A stretch of 11,415 nt of DNA from Candidatus Cloacimonadota bacterium (GCA_030596265.1 JAUVKM010000035.1:1-11415), one strand, 5' to 3'. Positions 1 to 5,996 are shown, counted from the first letter of the stretch. Made by a program: numbers and translations. The notes: generated by a model from the letters alone, not told the origin.

Positions 1-416
1 AGTGTAAATCCAAGTCCCATTCCCAAGCCATCTAAGATAGATCTAAATACATTATTCTTACTGGCAAATGCTTCAGCTCTTCCCAAAATAATACAGTTTA
101 CAACTATTAGCGGGATGAACAATCCCAAACTTTTATGGATAGCTGGAAGATACGCATGCATAACCATATCCACGATTGTTACAAAGGATGCAATTACAAC
201 TATATACGCCGGTATCCTGATTTTGGAAGGAATTAAATTTTTTATAAGTGAGATAAATATATTAGAAAAAACCAGCACGAAAGTTGCAGCTAAACCCATA
301 CCGATTGCATTTTCTACTGAGGAGGTAACAGCTAAAGTGGGGCAGAGTCCTAATGCCATAATAAACACCGGATTTTCTTTAATAAACCCTTTTGTAAATT
401 CTTTAAGTAAAGTCAT
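1..416 (-). CDS. rnfE: Rnf complex subunit RnfE, 3' end beyond the window
   Basis: Membrane subunit of the Rnf ferredoxin:NAD+ oxidoreductase. The gene starts at 416 and runs off the left edge, leaving 138 codons of a protein usually about 200-230 residues long. The visible part begins [10 protein letters not shown], followed by the family signature [19 protein letters not shown] (residues 15-33) and alternating hydrophobic membrane segments. C25 (in GLCPT) and C108 (in [13 protein letters not shown]) match the paired membrane cysteines that bind the Fe-S cluster between RnfA and RnfE, and between NqrD and NqrE in the related Nqr complex; that role is carried over from the family. The start is well set: the ATG shares one base with the rnfG stop (TAATG), with an AGGAGG ribosome-binding site at 426-431 inside rnfG, so translation is probably coupled. 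rnfA and rnfB are expected next, outside the window. Confidence 0.95.
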   Translation of the reverse strand, partial: MTLLKEFTKGFIKENPVFIMALGLCPTLAVTSSVENAIGMGLAATFVLVFSNIFISLIKNLIPSKIRIPAYIVVIASFVTIVDMVMHAYLPAIHKSLGLFIPLIVVNCIILGRAEAFASKNNVFRSILDGLGMGLGFT

Positions 417-979
417 TATTCAAGCCCTCCTTTAGTCTCATCTGCAGGAATATCAAGTTTGTCCATGGCAGCTTTTATGGAATTTGCAATTGTACGTGTT
501 GTAATGGTTGCACCGGTTAAACTTACAATAGTTCCACCGTCTTTATCAACTTTCATTTCCGTTTTTTGTTTTCCACTGAATTGTTCTTGAAATTCTAGTT
601 TCTCACAATTGGCTCCTAAGCCTGGAGTCTCTGCCTGGGAAATAATTTTAATCTTTTCAATAATCAGATCAGTATTAATTCCAACCATTGTTTTCACATC
701 ACCGCTGTAACCATAGAGAGAAGCCACAAATGTATAGCCGACAACTTGTTCCTCGGCATTCTTCCCTATATGATAAGTAAGTTCACCAGCAACCTCTTCA
801 TTGAAAACTTCTTCAAAAGTGACTGCCGAAGGGAGAACTTCTTTTCGTGCTTTTTCCTGTGCCACTCGTTGATTTTCTTCAATAATTGGTTGTGTTAATG
901 TATTCAGGTAAGCCAAAACTCCACTGGCAATAGCTGTAATAATAAATAATATAAAACCTAATTTTAAATAATATTTCAT
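416..979 (-). CDS. rnfG: Rnf complex subunit RnfG (covalent FMN-binding)
   Basis: A 187-residue subunit that carries covalently bound FMN on the outer face of the membrane and passes electrons within Rnf. A single N-terminal membrane helix (about residues 6-25) anchors it. The FMN-binding domain shows the conserved ETPGLG (117-122) and the attachment motif TGAT (155-158), where T158 would hold FMN by a phosphoester bond. Length is normal for the family. The start at 979 is preceded by AAGGAG (985-990) at good spacing. It overlaps rnfE by one base and follows rnfD after a 652-base gap that is filled almost entirely by the GxxExxY cassette; the ribosome-binding site lies just outside the cassette edge. 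Confidence 0.96.
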   Translation of the reverse strand: MKYYLKLGFILFIITAIASGVLAYLNTLTQPIIEENQRVAQEKARKEVLPSAVTFEEVFNEEVAGELTYHIGKNAEEQVVGYTFVASLYGYSGDVKTMVGINTDLIIEKIKIISQAETPGLGANCEKLEFQEQFSGKQKTEMKVDKDGGTIVSLTGATITTRTIANSIKAAMDKLDIPADETKGGLE

Positions 980-993
980 TTATTCTCCTTTAA

Positions 994-1035
994 ATTCAAC
1001 GCAGATTCTTTCAGAAAATTATGAAAACGTATGAT
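994..1035 (-). repeat. 42-base direct repeat, copy downstream of the GxxExxY gene
   Basis: Matches 1508-1549 at 40 of 42 positions in the same orientation, differing only at 1012 (c versus a) and 1029 (g versus a). The shared core includes AACGCAGATTCTTT and AGAAAATTATGAAAAC. It ends close to the rnfG ribosome-binding site. Confidence 0.9.
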
Positions 1036-1085
1036 CTTGAGTAATTTGTCAAAAAAAGACTTTTTGCTTTCATATATTGATATCC

Positions 1086-1478
1086 TTAATTATAATCCAA
1101 AGTATTAACTTTTCTGCGAATCTCGATTTTCTCTCCAAAATTTATTAGTAACCCTACTTCCATTTTTGTAGCTTTCAAATAGTTTACTAATTGAACTTCA
1201 TCTATTTTTGCTAACATATTTTTAGCTTTGAGTTCAATAATTATTTTATCATCTACAACAATATCAGCAAAGTATTCACCTACAAGTATTTTATCCATTT
1301 TTACATGAATTGGCTTTTGAGATTCAGCTTTTAAACCAATTATATTCAATCTATGAATTAAAGCTTTCTCATATACTTTTTCTAAAAAACCACTTCCTAA
1401 TTTATTGAAGACATAATAAACTTCTTTTATGATCTTCTCAGTTAAATCTGAATATTTATAATTCTTTAGATCTTTCAT
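1086..1478 (-). CDS. GxxExxY protein (PD-(D/E)XK nuclease-like)
   Basis: A 130-residue protein of the widespread GxxExxY family, which is grouped with the PD-(D/E)XK nuclease superfamily; its biological role is not established. The naming motif is GFLEKVY at residues 30-36. The nuclease-like core is also visible: D72 in YFADIVVDD, E82 and K84 in IIIELKAK, and Q96 in EVQLVNYL, which fits the D...ExK...Q arrangement of the fold. There is no signal peptide or membrane helix. Unlike the Rnf genes, its ATG is not preceded by a recognisable Shine-Dalgarno site (upstream bases AACGTTAAATAGT). It has no functional link to Rnf that I can see and is best read as a passenger. The family call is strong; catalytic activity is not shown. 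Confidence 0.9.
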   Translation of the reverse strand: MKDLKNYKYSDLTEKIIKEVYYVFNKLGSGFLEKVYEKALIHRLNIIGLKAESQKPIHVKMDKILVGEYFADIVVDDKIIIELKAKNMLAKIDEVQLVNYLKATKMEVGLLINFGEKIEIRRKVNTLDYN

Positions 1479-1507
1479 ACTATTTAACGTTCTCTAAACT
1501 TTTTTTC

Positions 1508-1549
1508 ATTCAACGCAGATTCTTTAAGAAAATTATGAAAACATATGAT
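1508..1549 (-). repeat. 42-base direct repeat, copy upstream of the GxxExxY gene
   Basis: Partner of 994-1035 (40 of 42 identical). It lies 29 bases upstream of the GxxExxY start codon. Between it and the rnfD stop is a further 80-base AT-rich stretch ending in the TCAGCGTGGATCAGCGTT motif (1611-1628). Confidence 0.9.
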
Positions 1550-1631
1550 ATTCAGATTAATTCTTCTTTCCATTTTCACCCAATTTTTCTTCATATTTTA
1601 TTCATACTCCTCAGCGTGGATCAGCGTTTAA

Positions 1632-2702
1632 TTAACCGTTTTTAATTTGCCCAAAAGGTTTGGGAACAGTATATCTATCAATTAGTGGAACTGCAATATT
1701 CATTAGAAGAATTGAGTATGAAACTCCTTCCGGATATCCACCGATCAGGCGGATAACGACAGTGAGAATTCCACAACCCATACCGAAGATAAGCCTTCCC
1801 TTTTTTGTGACAGGAGACGTAACCATATCGGTTGCCATGAAGAATGCACCCAGGATAAGCCCTCCGGCAAGAATATGAAATAAAGGAAGCATTATAGAAG
1901 CTGAGAACATACCATTGATTCCACCGAACATATAAATAAGCACGAATACAGTTCCAATATAACTTACCGGAATTCGCCATTCTATAATATGTTTCCAAGC
2001 AAGGTAAGCAGCTCCAATAAGCAGTGCAGCAGCAGAAACTTCACCAATAACACCACCAATATTTCCCCAGAAAAGATTCTGAAGCGTGTTCATACTGGTG
2101 AGATTATCCATTACCGTGTTTGCCATATCACTACTTATTTGAGTTGTATCACGCAAGGCTTTTACAACACCCAGCGGAGTAGCAGAAGTTACAACATCAG
2201 GAACATTTGAAGGTAAATTTCTCAGTCCGTTTATAGAGCTTTGGAATAGATTGCTCATTGGTGCTGTGAATTTCCAACCTGCTGTCATTAATGTAGGCCA
2301 TGAAGCCATCATGAAAGCACGTCCCAAAAGAGCGGGATTGAAAATGTTAAAACCTAATCCACCGAATATTTGTTTACCTATCGCAATTGCAAAAATTGCT
2401 CCCAGAACAGGTAGCCACCAAGGTGAAGAAGAATTAATATTAAATGCAATAAGAATTCCTGTTACAACTGCGCTGCCATCACCAATTGTTATTGGAACCT
2501 TTCTGCATTTCTGAATTAGCGCTTCTGTGAAAACAGCAGCAGCAACTGCATAAAGAGTGAGAAATAAAGATTGAATTCCGAAAAAGAAAATTCCAACCAG
2601 CAATGCCGGTGTAAGAGCTAAAACGACTTGCCACATAACAGATTTTATTGATATCTTCTGTTTAATATGCGGTGCTGCAGAAACAGCAAAAACATCGTTC
2701 AT
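1632..2702 (-). CDS. rnfD: Rnf complex subunit RnfD (covalent FMN, membrane)
   Basis: A 356-residue multi-spanning membrane subunit of Rnf, related to NqrB. Signature segments are DGSAVVTGILIAFNIN (75-90), GGLGFNIFNPALLGRAF (114-130), SATPLG (173-178), where T175 is the expected covalent FMN attachment residue, and ATDMVTSPVT (290-299). Hydrophobic helices cover about 25-60, 79-130 and 215-340. No key motif is missing. The start at 2702 has a GGAGGA ribosome-binding site at 2706-2711. In the usual Rnf order it directly follows rnfC, but here 463 bases separate them, nearly all occupied by the four-helix-bundle cassette. Its stop at 1632-1634 is three bases from the edge of the GxxExxY cassette. 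Confidence 0.96.
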   Translation of the reverse strand: MNDVFAVSAAPHIKQKISIKSVMWQVVLALTPALLVGIFFFGIQSLFLTLYAVAAAVFTEALIQKCRKVPITIGDGSAVVTGILIAFNINSSSPWWLPVLGAIFAIAIGKQIFGGLGFNIFNPALLGRAFMMASWPTLMTAGWKFTAPMSNLFQSSINGLRNLPSNVPDVVTSATPLGVVKALRDTTQISSDMANTVMDNLTSMNTLQNLFWGNIGGVIGEVSAAALLIGAAYLAWKHIIEWRIPVSYIGTVFVLIYMFGGINGMFSASIMLPLFHILAGGLILGAFFMATDMVTSPVTKKGRLIFGMGCGILTVVIRLIGGYPEGVSYSILLMNIAVPLIDRYTVPKPFGQIKNG

Positions 2703-2718
2703 ATATCCTCCGTCGATA

Positions 2719-2742
2719 GGATTTTGGATTTCGGGATTAGTG
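2719..2742. repeat. Terminal inverted repeat, rnfD-side end of cassette
   Basis: Reads GGATTTTGGATTTCGGGATT from 2719 and pairs with 3143-3166 read in reverse complement, 19 of 24 positions identical. It is preceded by TA (2717-2718), outside which lies the rnfD ribosome-binding site. Confidence 0.75.
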
Positions 2743-2770
2743 AATTATGTTCCCTAGTTTTCCAAATACC

Positions 2771-3136
2771 TTAATCCTTTTTTATTTTTTTTAATTTTGA
2801 AATTAATTTATTTAGCATCATCGCAATGCTTGTGATTAAATTTGAAATTCTATCATAATCAGTTTGATCGATATATTCCAGCTTATAAGCAATAATGATC
2901 TGTGTCTCTAACTCCATTAAAGAACCTTTGGCAATATACAGAAAATGAATATATTCTTTTGTTGTTCCACGTCCCCACCCTTCGGCAATATTAGAAGGTA
3001 TTGAAACAGCAGCACGTTGTATCTGATTAGCTAAAGCAAATTTTTCCTTCTCTGGAAACTGCTCAGTAATCCGGTATGCTTCTACTGTTAGTGAAATACC
3101 TTTTTGCCAAACAATCAATTCTTTATAATTTTTCAT
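2771..3136 (-). CDS. Four helix bundle protein (23S rRNA IVP / S23 family)
   Basis: A 121-residue protein of the family first found encoded in intervening sequences of 23S rRNA genes and related in fold to the Avd proteins of diversity-generating retroelements. Family landmarks are LIVWQKG (7-13), FPEKEKFALANQIQRAA (27-43), VSIPSNIAEGWGR (44-56) and SLMELETQI (72-80). The C-terminus is lysine-rich. It is predicted to be soluble and all-helical. The function of copies outside rRNA genes is unknown. The ATG has only a weak purine-rich stretch upstream (TTCGGGAATATT), unlike the strong sites of the Rnf genes. It lies within a block bounded by inverted repeats in the rnfC-rnfD gap, so it is most likely a passenger of that element and not an Rnf accessory protein. 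Confidence 0.92.
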   Translation of the reverse strand: MKNYKELIVWQKGISLTVEAYRITEQFPEKEKFALANQIQRAAVSIPSNIAEGWGRGTTKEYIHFLYIAKGSLMELETQIIIAYKLEYIDQTDYDRISNLITSIAMMLNKLISKLKKIKKD

Positions 3137-3142
3137 AATATT

Positions 3143-3166
3143 CCCGAATCCCGAACCCCAAATTCC
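3143..3166. repeat. Terminal inverted repeat, rnfC-side end of cassette
   Basis: Reads CCCGAATCCCGAACCCCAAA from 3143 and pairs with 2719-2742. Its last base, 3166, is also the third base of the rnfC TAG stop, and TA (3167-3168) follows directly outside. It contains a short internal repeat of CCCGAAT/CCCGAAC. Confidence 0.75.
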
Positions 3167-4488
3167 TATTTCACTCTATTTTTCTCGCTCACTTTTATCT
3201 TACCAATATCTATCCATTGGATAAGTTTGATGTGAGAAGGACAAACATAGGCACAACTACCACATTTTATGCAGTCCATCACACCACTTTTTTCTGCAGA
3301 ATCCCAATCATCATTGCGTACATGGTGTGCAATAAAGCTGGGAACAATATTCATAGGGCAAATATCTACACAGCGTCCGCAGCGTAGACATACTTCCTCT
3401 TGTTCCTTATGAGCTTCTTTCTTATCAAATAAAAGCAGACCGGAACTTCCTTTGGTCATTGGTGTCTCTAAAGATGGAATTGCGAATCCCATCATCGGAC
3501 CACCGGAGATAACTTTGCCAATATCTTCTGTAGTACCACCGCAATATTCTAAAAGATCAGAATAATATGTTCCAATACGAGCTTTGAGATTTTTGGGATC
3601 TTTCACGATTTTACCGCTAACCGTAATAACTCTATCTACCAGAGGTTTCTTAAAACGCACTGCTTCATAAACAGCGATTGCAGTTCCCACATTTTGAACA
3701 ACAACATTCACATCCATAGGAAGCCCACCTTTATTTGGAACTTTACGTTTTGTAGCAGCATAAATAAGTTGTTTTTCTGCACCTTGCGGATACTTGAGGT
3801 GAAGTCCTACAACTTTGATATTTTTATCGTTCTTTAAATGATTTTTAAAAAGCTTTATAGCTTCAGGTTTATTTGCTTCAATACCAACAACACCATTCTT
3901 GGCATCAACTATTCTCATTAGTATTTTAAGACCGGAGATAATGTCTTCAGCCCGTTCCAACATGATGCGATAATCAGCAGTAAGATAAGGTTCACATTCC
4001 ACACCATTCAAGATGATCGTATCGATTGCTTTCCCTTCCGGAGGTGAAAGTTTCACATGGGTTGGAAAACCAGCACCACCCATTCCACAAACACCAGCTT
4101 CAGCAATTCTATCTTTCATATCTTTTGCAACAAGTTCCATATAGTTATTATCGTCAGCTAACTCGATCCATTTATCTTCACCATCACCTGTGATCTCGAT
4201 ACCTTGAACTAAAGTACCAGTTGGATGTCTGAATTTATCGATTTTAGTAATCTTGCCGGAGATCGAAGAATGCATTGGAATAGAGACAAAACCACCTGCT
4301 TCTGCTATTTTTTGACCGGCAAGAACCTCATCTCCAACTTTAACGATTGGTTTTGATGGAGCTCCAATATGCTGCGAAAGGGGAATTACGATTTTTTGGG
4401 GGATCGGCATTTTTTCTATTTTCTTATCTTTAGAAAAAGCTTTATAATCGTGAGGGTGAATTCCACCTGGAAATGTTTTGAAACCCAT
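3166..4488 (-). CDS. rnfC: Rnf complex subunit RnfC (NADH-binding, two 4Fe-4S)
   Basis: A 440-residue peripheral subunit of Rnf that carries the NAD(H) site and two 4Fe-4S clusters on the cytoplasmic side. An N-terminal biotinyl/lipoyl-like domain (about 28-100, with HSSISGKI at 73-80) precedes the nucleotide-binding domain with GMGGAGFPTHVKL (135-147) and GVECEPYLTAD (162-172). The C-terminal ferredoxin domain has two classic motifs: C367/C370/C373/C377 (CLRCGRCVDICP) and C406/C409/C412/C416 (CIKCGSCAYVCP). Two CxxCxxCxxxCP motifs distinguish it from NqrA. The start at 4488 has AGGGAG just upstream. It is the first gene of the operon, behind an AT-rich leader and the terminator of the preceding gene. 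Its TAG stop is completed by the first base of the adjoining cassette, so the natural C-terminus may once have differed. Confidence 0.97.
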   Translation of the reverse strand: MGFKTFPGGIHPHDYKAFSKDKKIEKMPIPQKIVIPLSQHIGAPSKPIVKVGDEVLAGQKIAEAGGFVSIPMHSSISGKITKIDKFRHPTGTLVQGIEITGDGEDKWIELADDNNYMELVAKDMKDRIAEAGVCGMGGAGFPTHVKLSPPEGKAIDTIILNGVECEPYLTADYRIMLERAEDIISGLKILMRIVDAKNGVVGIEANKPEAIKLFKNHLKNDKNIKVVGLHLKYPQGAEKQLIYAATKRKVPNKGGLPMDVNVVVQNVGTAIAVYEAVRFKKPLVDRVITVSGKIVKDPKNLKARIGTYYSDLLEYCGGTTEDIGKVISGGPMMGFAIPSLETPMTKGSSGLLLFDKKEAHKEQEEVCLRCGRCVDICPMNIVPSFIAHHVRNDDWDSAEKSGVMDCIKCGSCAYVCPSHIKLIQWIDIGKIKVSEKNRVK

Positions 4489-4491
4489 ATT

Positions 4492-4658
4492 CTCTCCCTA
4501 TTTTTTAAATAATACTAATTATAATAATTTTTATACCAAATTTTAAACTTTTATTATAATAGCAAGTATTTTTTTTTATGTTCATTTAAGCTTAATTTTT
4601 AAATGTTTTGTAATTAATAAATTGGTTTTGTGGATGAAAAATTATTTTCTATTTTAAC
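4492..4658 (-). promoter_or_regulatory. AT-rich leader, likely promoter region of the rnf operon
   Basis: This interval lies between the upstream gene's terminator and the rnfC ribosome-binding site, so the rnf promoter should be here. It is very AT-rich and contains two perfect TATAAT boxes on the minus strand (4558-4553 and 4523-4518). Neither has a convincing -35 hexamer at standard spacing, so I cannot choose between them. No riboswitch-like structure or clear operator palindrome was noticed. Confidence 0.35.
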
Positions 4659-4691
4659 AAAAAAATAGCACGTTCAAGAATGAACGTGCTA
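4659..4691 (-). terminator. Rho-independent terminator after the parvulin gene
   Basis: A perfect 11-base-pair stem (4666-4676 with 4681-4691, TAGCACGTTCA / TGAACGTGCTA) with a 4-base loop, followed on the minus strand by seven Ts (4665-4659). It lies 93 bases downstream of the isomerase stop codon and separates that gene from the rnf leader. Its stem is almost the same as that of the terminator at 5692-5719. Confidence 0.9.
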
Positions 4692-4784
4692 CAATAGTTT
4701 AAAACTTTGCTAAACTTCTTTCAAAGAAATTATTGAAAAATAAATTTGTATTATCAGTAATTTCAAAAAATCTTCAATTAGTAA

Positions 4785-5531
4785 TTATACTATTTCAACT
4801 TTGAAAGTTTTACGCATATCATTAATTTTATTCATGTATTCTTCTTTTTGTTTAGAGCCAAGAAGATCTTTTGAAGCTTGCTCTTTCACATCTTCAAATT
4901 TTGCTTCAGTAGCATCTTTCTTTTCGTTTAACCTTATTATATGATAACCGAATTGTGTCTTTACCGGTTCAGAGATATCATCTTTTTTCATACTAAAAGC
5001 AACAGCTTCATATTCAGGAACCATTTGCCCTTTTGGAAAAGATCCCAAATTCCCACCTTTCTCTTTTGAAGGACATTTTGAATGAGCTTTTGCAGCATCT
5101 TCAAAAGTGATCTCATTGTTTATGACCTTCTTATGGATCTTTTTACATTCTTCTTCTGAATCTACTAAAATGTGACTTGTATCTGTTTGTTCAGGAGTTG
5201 AAAAATTTTGCTTATTTGTTTCAAAATGTGCTTTTACTTCTGTATCATCTATTTGTACAGATGCCATAAGATTATTCACATTCAATTGAGTTAATATCAT
5301 GTCTTTCATTTTTGAAATCTCGCTTTTGAATTCATTTGTTTCTTCAAGTTTGCTTGCTTTTGCATCTGCTAAGAAAAGAGTTTGATTAATAAGTTCTTGT
5401 AAGATATGTTTTTTACCTTCATCACTCTGATATTGCATTGCTTGCTGAGGATCTAATCTTTTAATAAAACTATCTACTTGTGTTTGTGTAATTTGAACAC
5501 CATCTACTGTCGCTAATATTTTGTTTTCCAT
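4785..5531 (-). CDS. Parvulin-type peptidyl-prolyl cis-trans isomerase, cytoplasmic
   Basis: A 248-residue rotamase of the parvulin/PrsA/SurA superfamily that speeds proline cis-trans isomerisation during protein folding. The N-terminal helical SurA-like part (1-105) starts MENKILATVDGVQIT with no signal peptide or membrane helix, so the protein is predicted to stay in the cytoplasm. The parvulin domain spans about 112-203, with the active-site set H120 (TSHILV), C153 (SKCPS, the Pin1 Cys113 position) and H197 (FGYHII), and the family motif GGNLGSFPKGQMVPEYE (159-175). Length matches the roughly 250-residue signal-less parvulins of anaerobes. AGGAGA lies just upstream of the ATG. It is a single-gene unit bounded by terminators on both sides. 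Confidence 0.95.
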   Translation of the reverse strand: MENKILATVDGVQITQTQVDSFIKRLDPQQAMQYQSDEGKKHILQELINQTLFLADAKASKLEETNEFKSEISKMKDMILTQLNVNNLMASVQIDDTEVKAHFETNKQNFSTPEQTDTSHILVDSEEECKKIHKKVINNEITFEDAAKAHSKCPSKEKGGNLGSFPKGQMVPEYEAVAFSMKKDDISEPVKTQFGYHIIRLNEKKDATEAKFEDVKEQASKDLLGSKQKEEYMNKINDMRKTFKVEIV

Positions 5532-5559
5532 GGATTCTCCTATTTAATTATTATTTGAA

Positions 5560-5589
5560 ATTAAAAAAAAATGTAAGTTTATATGTCAA
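5560..5589 (-). promoter_or_regulatory. Candidate promoter of the parvulin gene
   Basis: A perfect TTGACA lies on the minus strand at 5589-5584. At 18-base spacing it is followed by TTTAAT (5565-5560), a weak -10. A competing pair, TTAACA with TAATAT at 18-base spacing, lies a little further upstream. The gene follows a terminator and must have its own promoter in this 160-base gap, but the exact site is uncertain. Confidence 0.3.
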
Positions 5590-5691
5590 TCGGTATATTA
5601 TTGATTGCATAGCTCTATTGTTAATTATCAAGTACGATATCATCAGAGTGAATGCAGGAATTTTTATAGTTTTTGGTTTAAATTTCTAAAT

Positions 5692-5719
5692 AAAAAAGCA
5701 CGTTCAAGACTGAACGTGC
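5692..5719 (-). terminator. Rho-independent terminator of the surface-protein operon
   Basis: A 9-base-pair stem GCACGTTCA / TGAACGTGC (5698-5706 with 5711-5719) with a 4-base loop, followed on the minus strand by six Ts (5697-5692). It lies 263 bases downstream of the last gene of the operon, beyond a chain of other hairpins. Confidence 0.85.
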
Positions 5720-5734
5720 ATCAATATTATCTTT

Positions 5735-5758
5735 GTTGCACAGCTTATACTGTGCAAC
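5735..5758. repeat. Perfect inverted repeat (hairpin) in the 3' region
   Basis: GTTGCACAG (5735-5743) and CTGTGCAAC (5750-5758) form a perfect 9-base-pair stem with a 6-base loop. No T run follows on either strand, so it is not a standard terminator. It lies between the operon terminator and the next hairpin. Confidence 0.85.
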
Positions 5759-5764
5759 TGCCGT

Positions 5765-5800
5765 TAACTCGACTCGAGTTTGTAAACCCGAGTCGGGTTA
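5765..5800. repeat. Long inverted repeat (hairpin) in the 3' region
   Basis: The arms 5765-5780 and 5785-5800 pair over 16 positions around a 4-base loop, with one G-U-type and one A-C-type position; which of the two is the wobble depends on strand. The core is CGACTCG / CGAGTCG. It is locally GC-richer than its surroundings. No T run follows. It sits directly beside the tandem repeat array. Confidence 0.85.
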
Positions 5801-5807
5801 AGATAAA

Positions 5808-5996
5808 GTCGAAGCTAAATGCTACTTCACCAAAAGAAATAGTTGCTTCTCCCTAAATAGGTCGAAGCTAAATGCTATTTCACCAAAGAGAAATAGTTGC
5901 TTCTCCCTAAATAGGTCGAAGCTAAATGCTATTTCACCAATAGAAATAGTTGCTTCTCCCCAAATAAGTCGAAGCTAAATGCTATTTCACCAATAG
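5808..5996 (-). repeat. Tandem array of 53/54-base hairpin repeats overlapping a gene end
   Basis: Units start at 5808, 5861, 5915 and 5968, with lengths 53, 54, 53 and a partial of 29. Each begins GTCGAAGCTAAATGCT. Each full unit can fold into a hairpin: GAAGC with GCTTC as the outer stem and CTATTTC with GAAATAG as the inner stem. In the first unit one inner base differs, which on the transcribed minus strand gives a G-U wobble, so pairing is kept. The partial unit covers the last five codons (5982-5996) of the neighbouring gene, including its stop. Units have no variable spacers, so this is not a CRISPR array. Confidence 0.92.

Larger units (their letters stand above)
998..1628 (-). mobile_element. 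Putative GxxExxY cassette inserted between rnfD and rnfG
   Basis: This block separates rnfD from rnfG, which are adjacent in typical Rnf operons. Its ends are short imperfect inverted repeats: AACGCAGAT at 998-1006 and ATCAGCGTT (reverse complement AACGCTGAT) at 1620-1628, matching at 8 of 9 positions. A second TCAGCG copy lies at 1611-1616. A 42-base direct repeat flanks the gene on both sides (994-1035 and 1508-1549). The block begins three bases after the rnfD stop and ends just before the rnfG ribosome-binding site. No transposase is present, so if mobile it depends on functions supplied elsewhere. No clear target-site duplication can be fixed in the AT-rich flanks. Calling it a cassette is an inference from the boundaries and the broken operon spacing. 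Confidence 0.55.
2719..3166 (-). mobile_element. Putative four-helix-bundle cassette with terminal inverted repeats
   Basis: A 448-base block between rnfC and rnfD bounded by imperfect 24-base inverted repeats (2719-2742 and 3143-3166, 19 of 24 matching) that both begin GGA and share TTCGGGATT. The dinucleotide TA lies directly outside each end (2717-2718 and 3167-3168), which would fit a 2-base TA target duplication. Outside the block only the rnfC reading frame and the rnfD ribosome-binding site remain. The one gene inside is 2771-3136. There is no transposase, so this would be a non-autonomous element. The repeats and flanks are seen; mobility is inferred. Confidence 0.6.

Noticed and set aside
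115..435. Plus-strand open frames such as 115-435, 1660-1878, 2251-2514, 6439-6660 and 10140-10448
   Set aside because: They lie opposite clear minus-strand genes, show no family features, and reflect the skewed codon use or repeats of those genes.
1678..1998. Minus-strand open frames inside rnfD (1678-1998) and the fibre gene (7398-7646)
   Set aside because: They are out-of-frame shadows of well supported genes and have no ribosome-binding site or domain.
2771..3136. Diversity-generating retroelement accessory protein (Avd)
   Set aside because: The fold family is related, but there is no reverse transcriptase, template repeat or variable repeat in the window, and the sequence fits the 23S-IVP type.
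2719..3166. 23S rRNA intervening sequence
   Set aside because: The protein family is the one found in such sequences, but the flanks are rnfC and rnfD; no rRNA sequence is present.
1..4488. Nqr (Na+-NADH:quinone oxidoreductase) operon
   Set aside because: The C subunit has two CxxCxxCxxxCP clusters and an NADH-site domain, and the gene order is C-D-G-E, all of which fit Rnf and not Nqr.
5735..5800. Integron attC recombination site
   Set aside because: The hairpins are strong, but I cannot find the paired RYYYAAC/GTTRRRY core boxes or an adjacent cassette-like gene layout.
5605..5856. Plus-strand 83-codon frame over the hairpin region
   Set aside because: It consists of the inverted repeats, terminator and tandem repeat read through, with no start signal and no recognisable protein feature.
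5808..5996. Possible CRISPR array
   Set aside because: The units are alike over their whole 53/54 bases with no variable spacers, and no cas gene is nearby.
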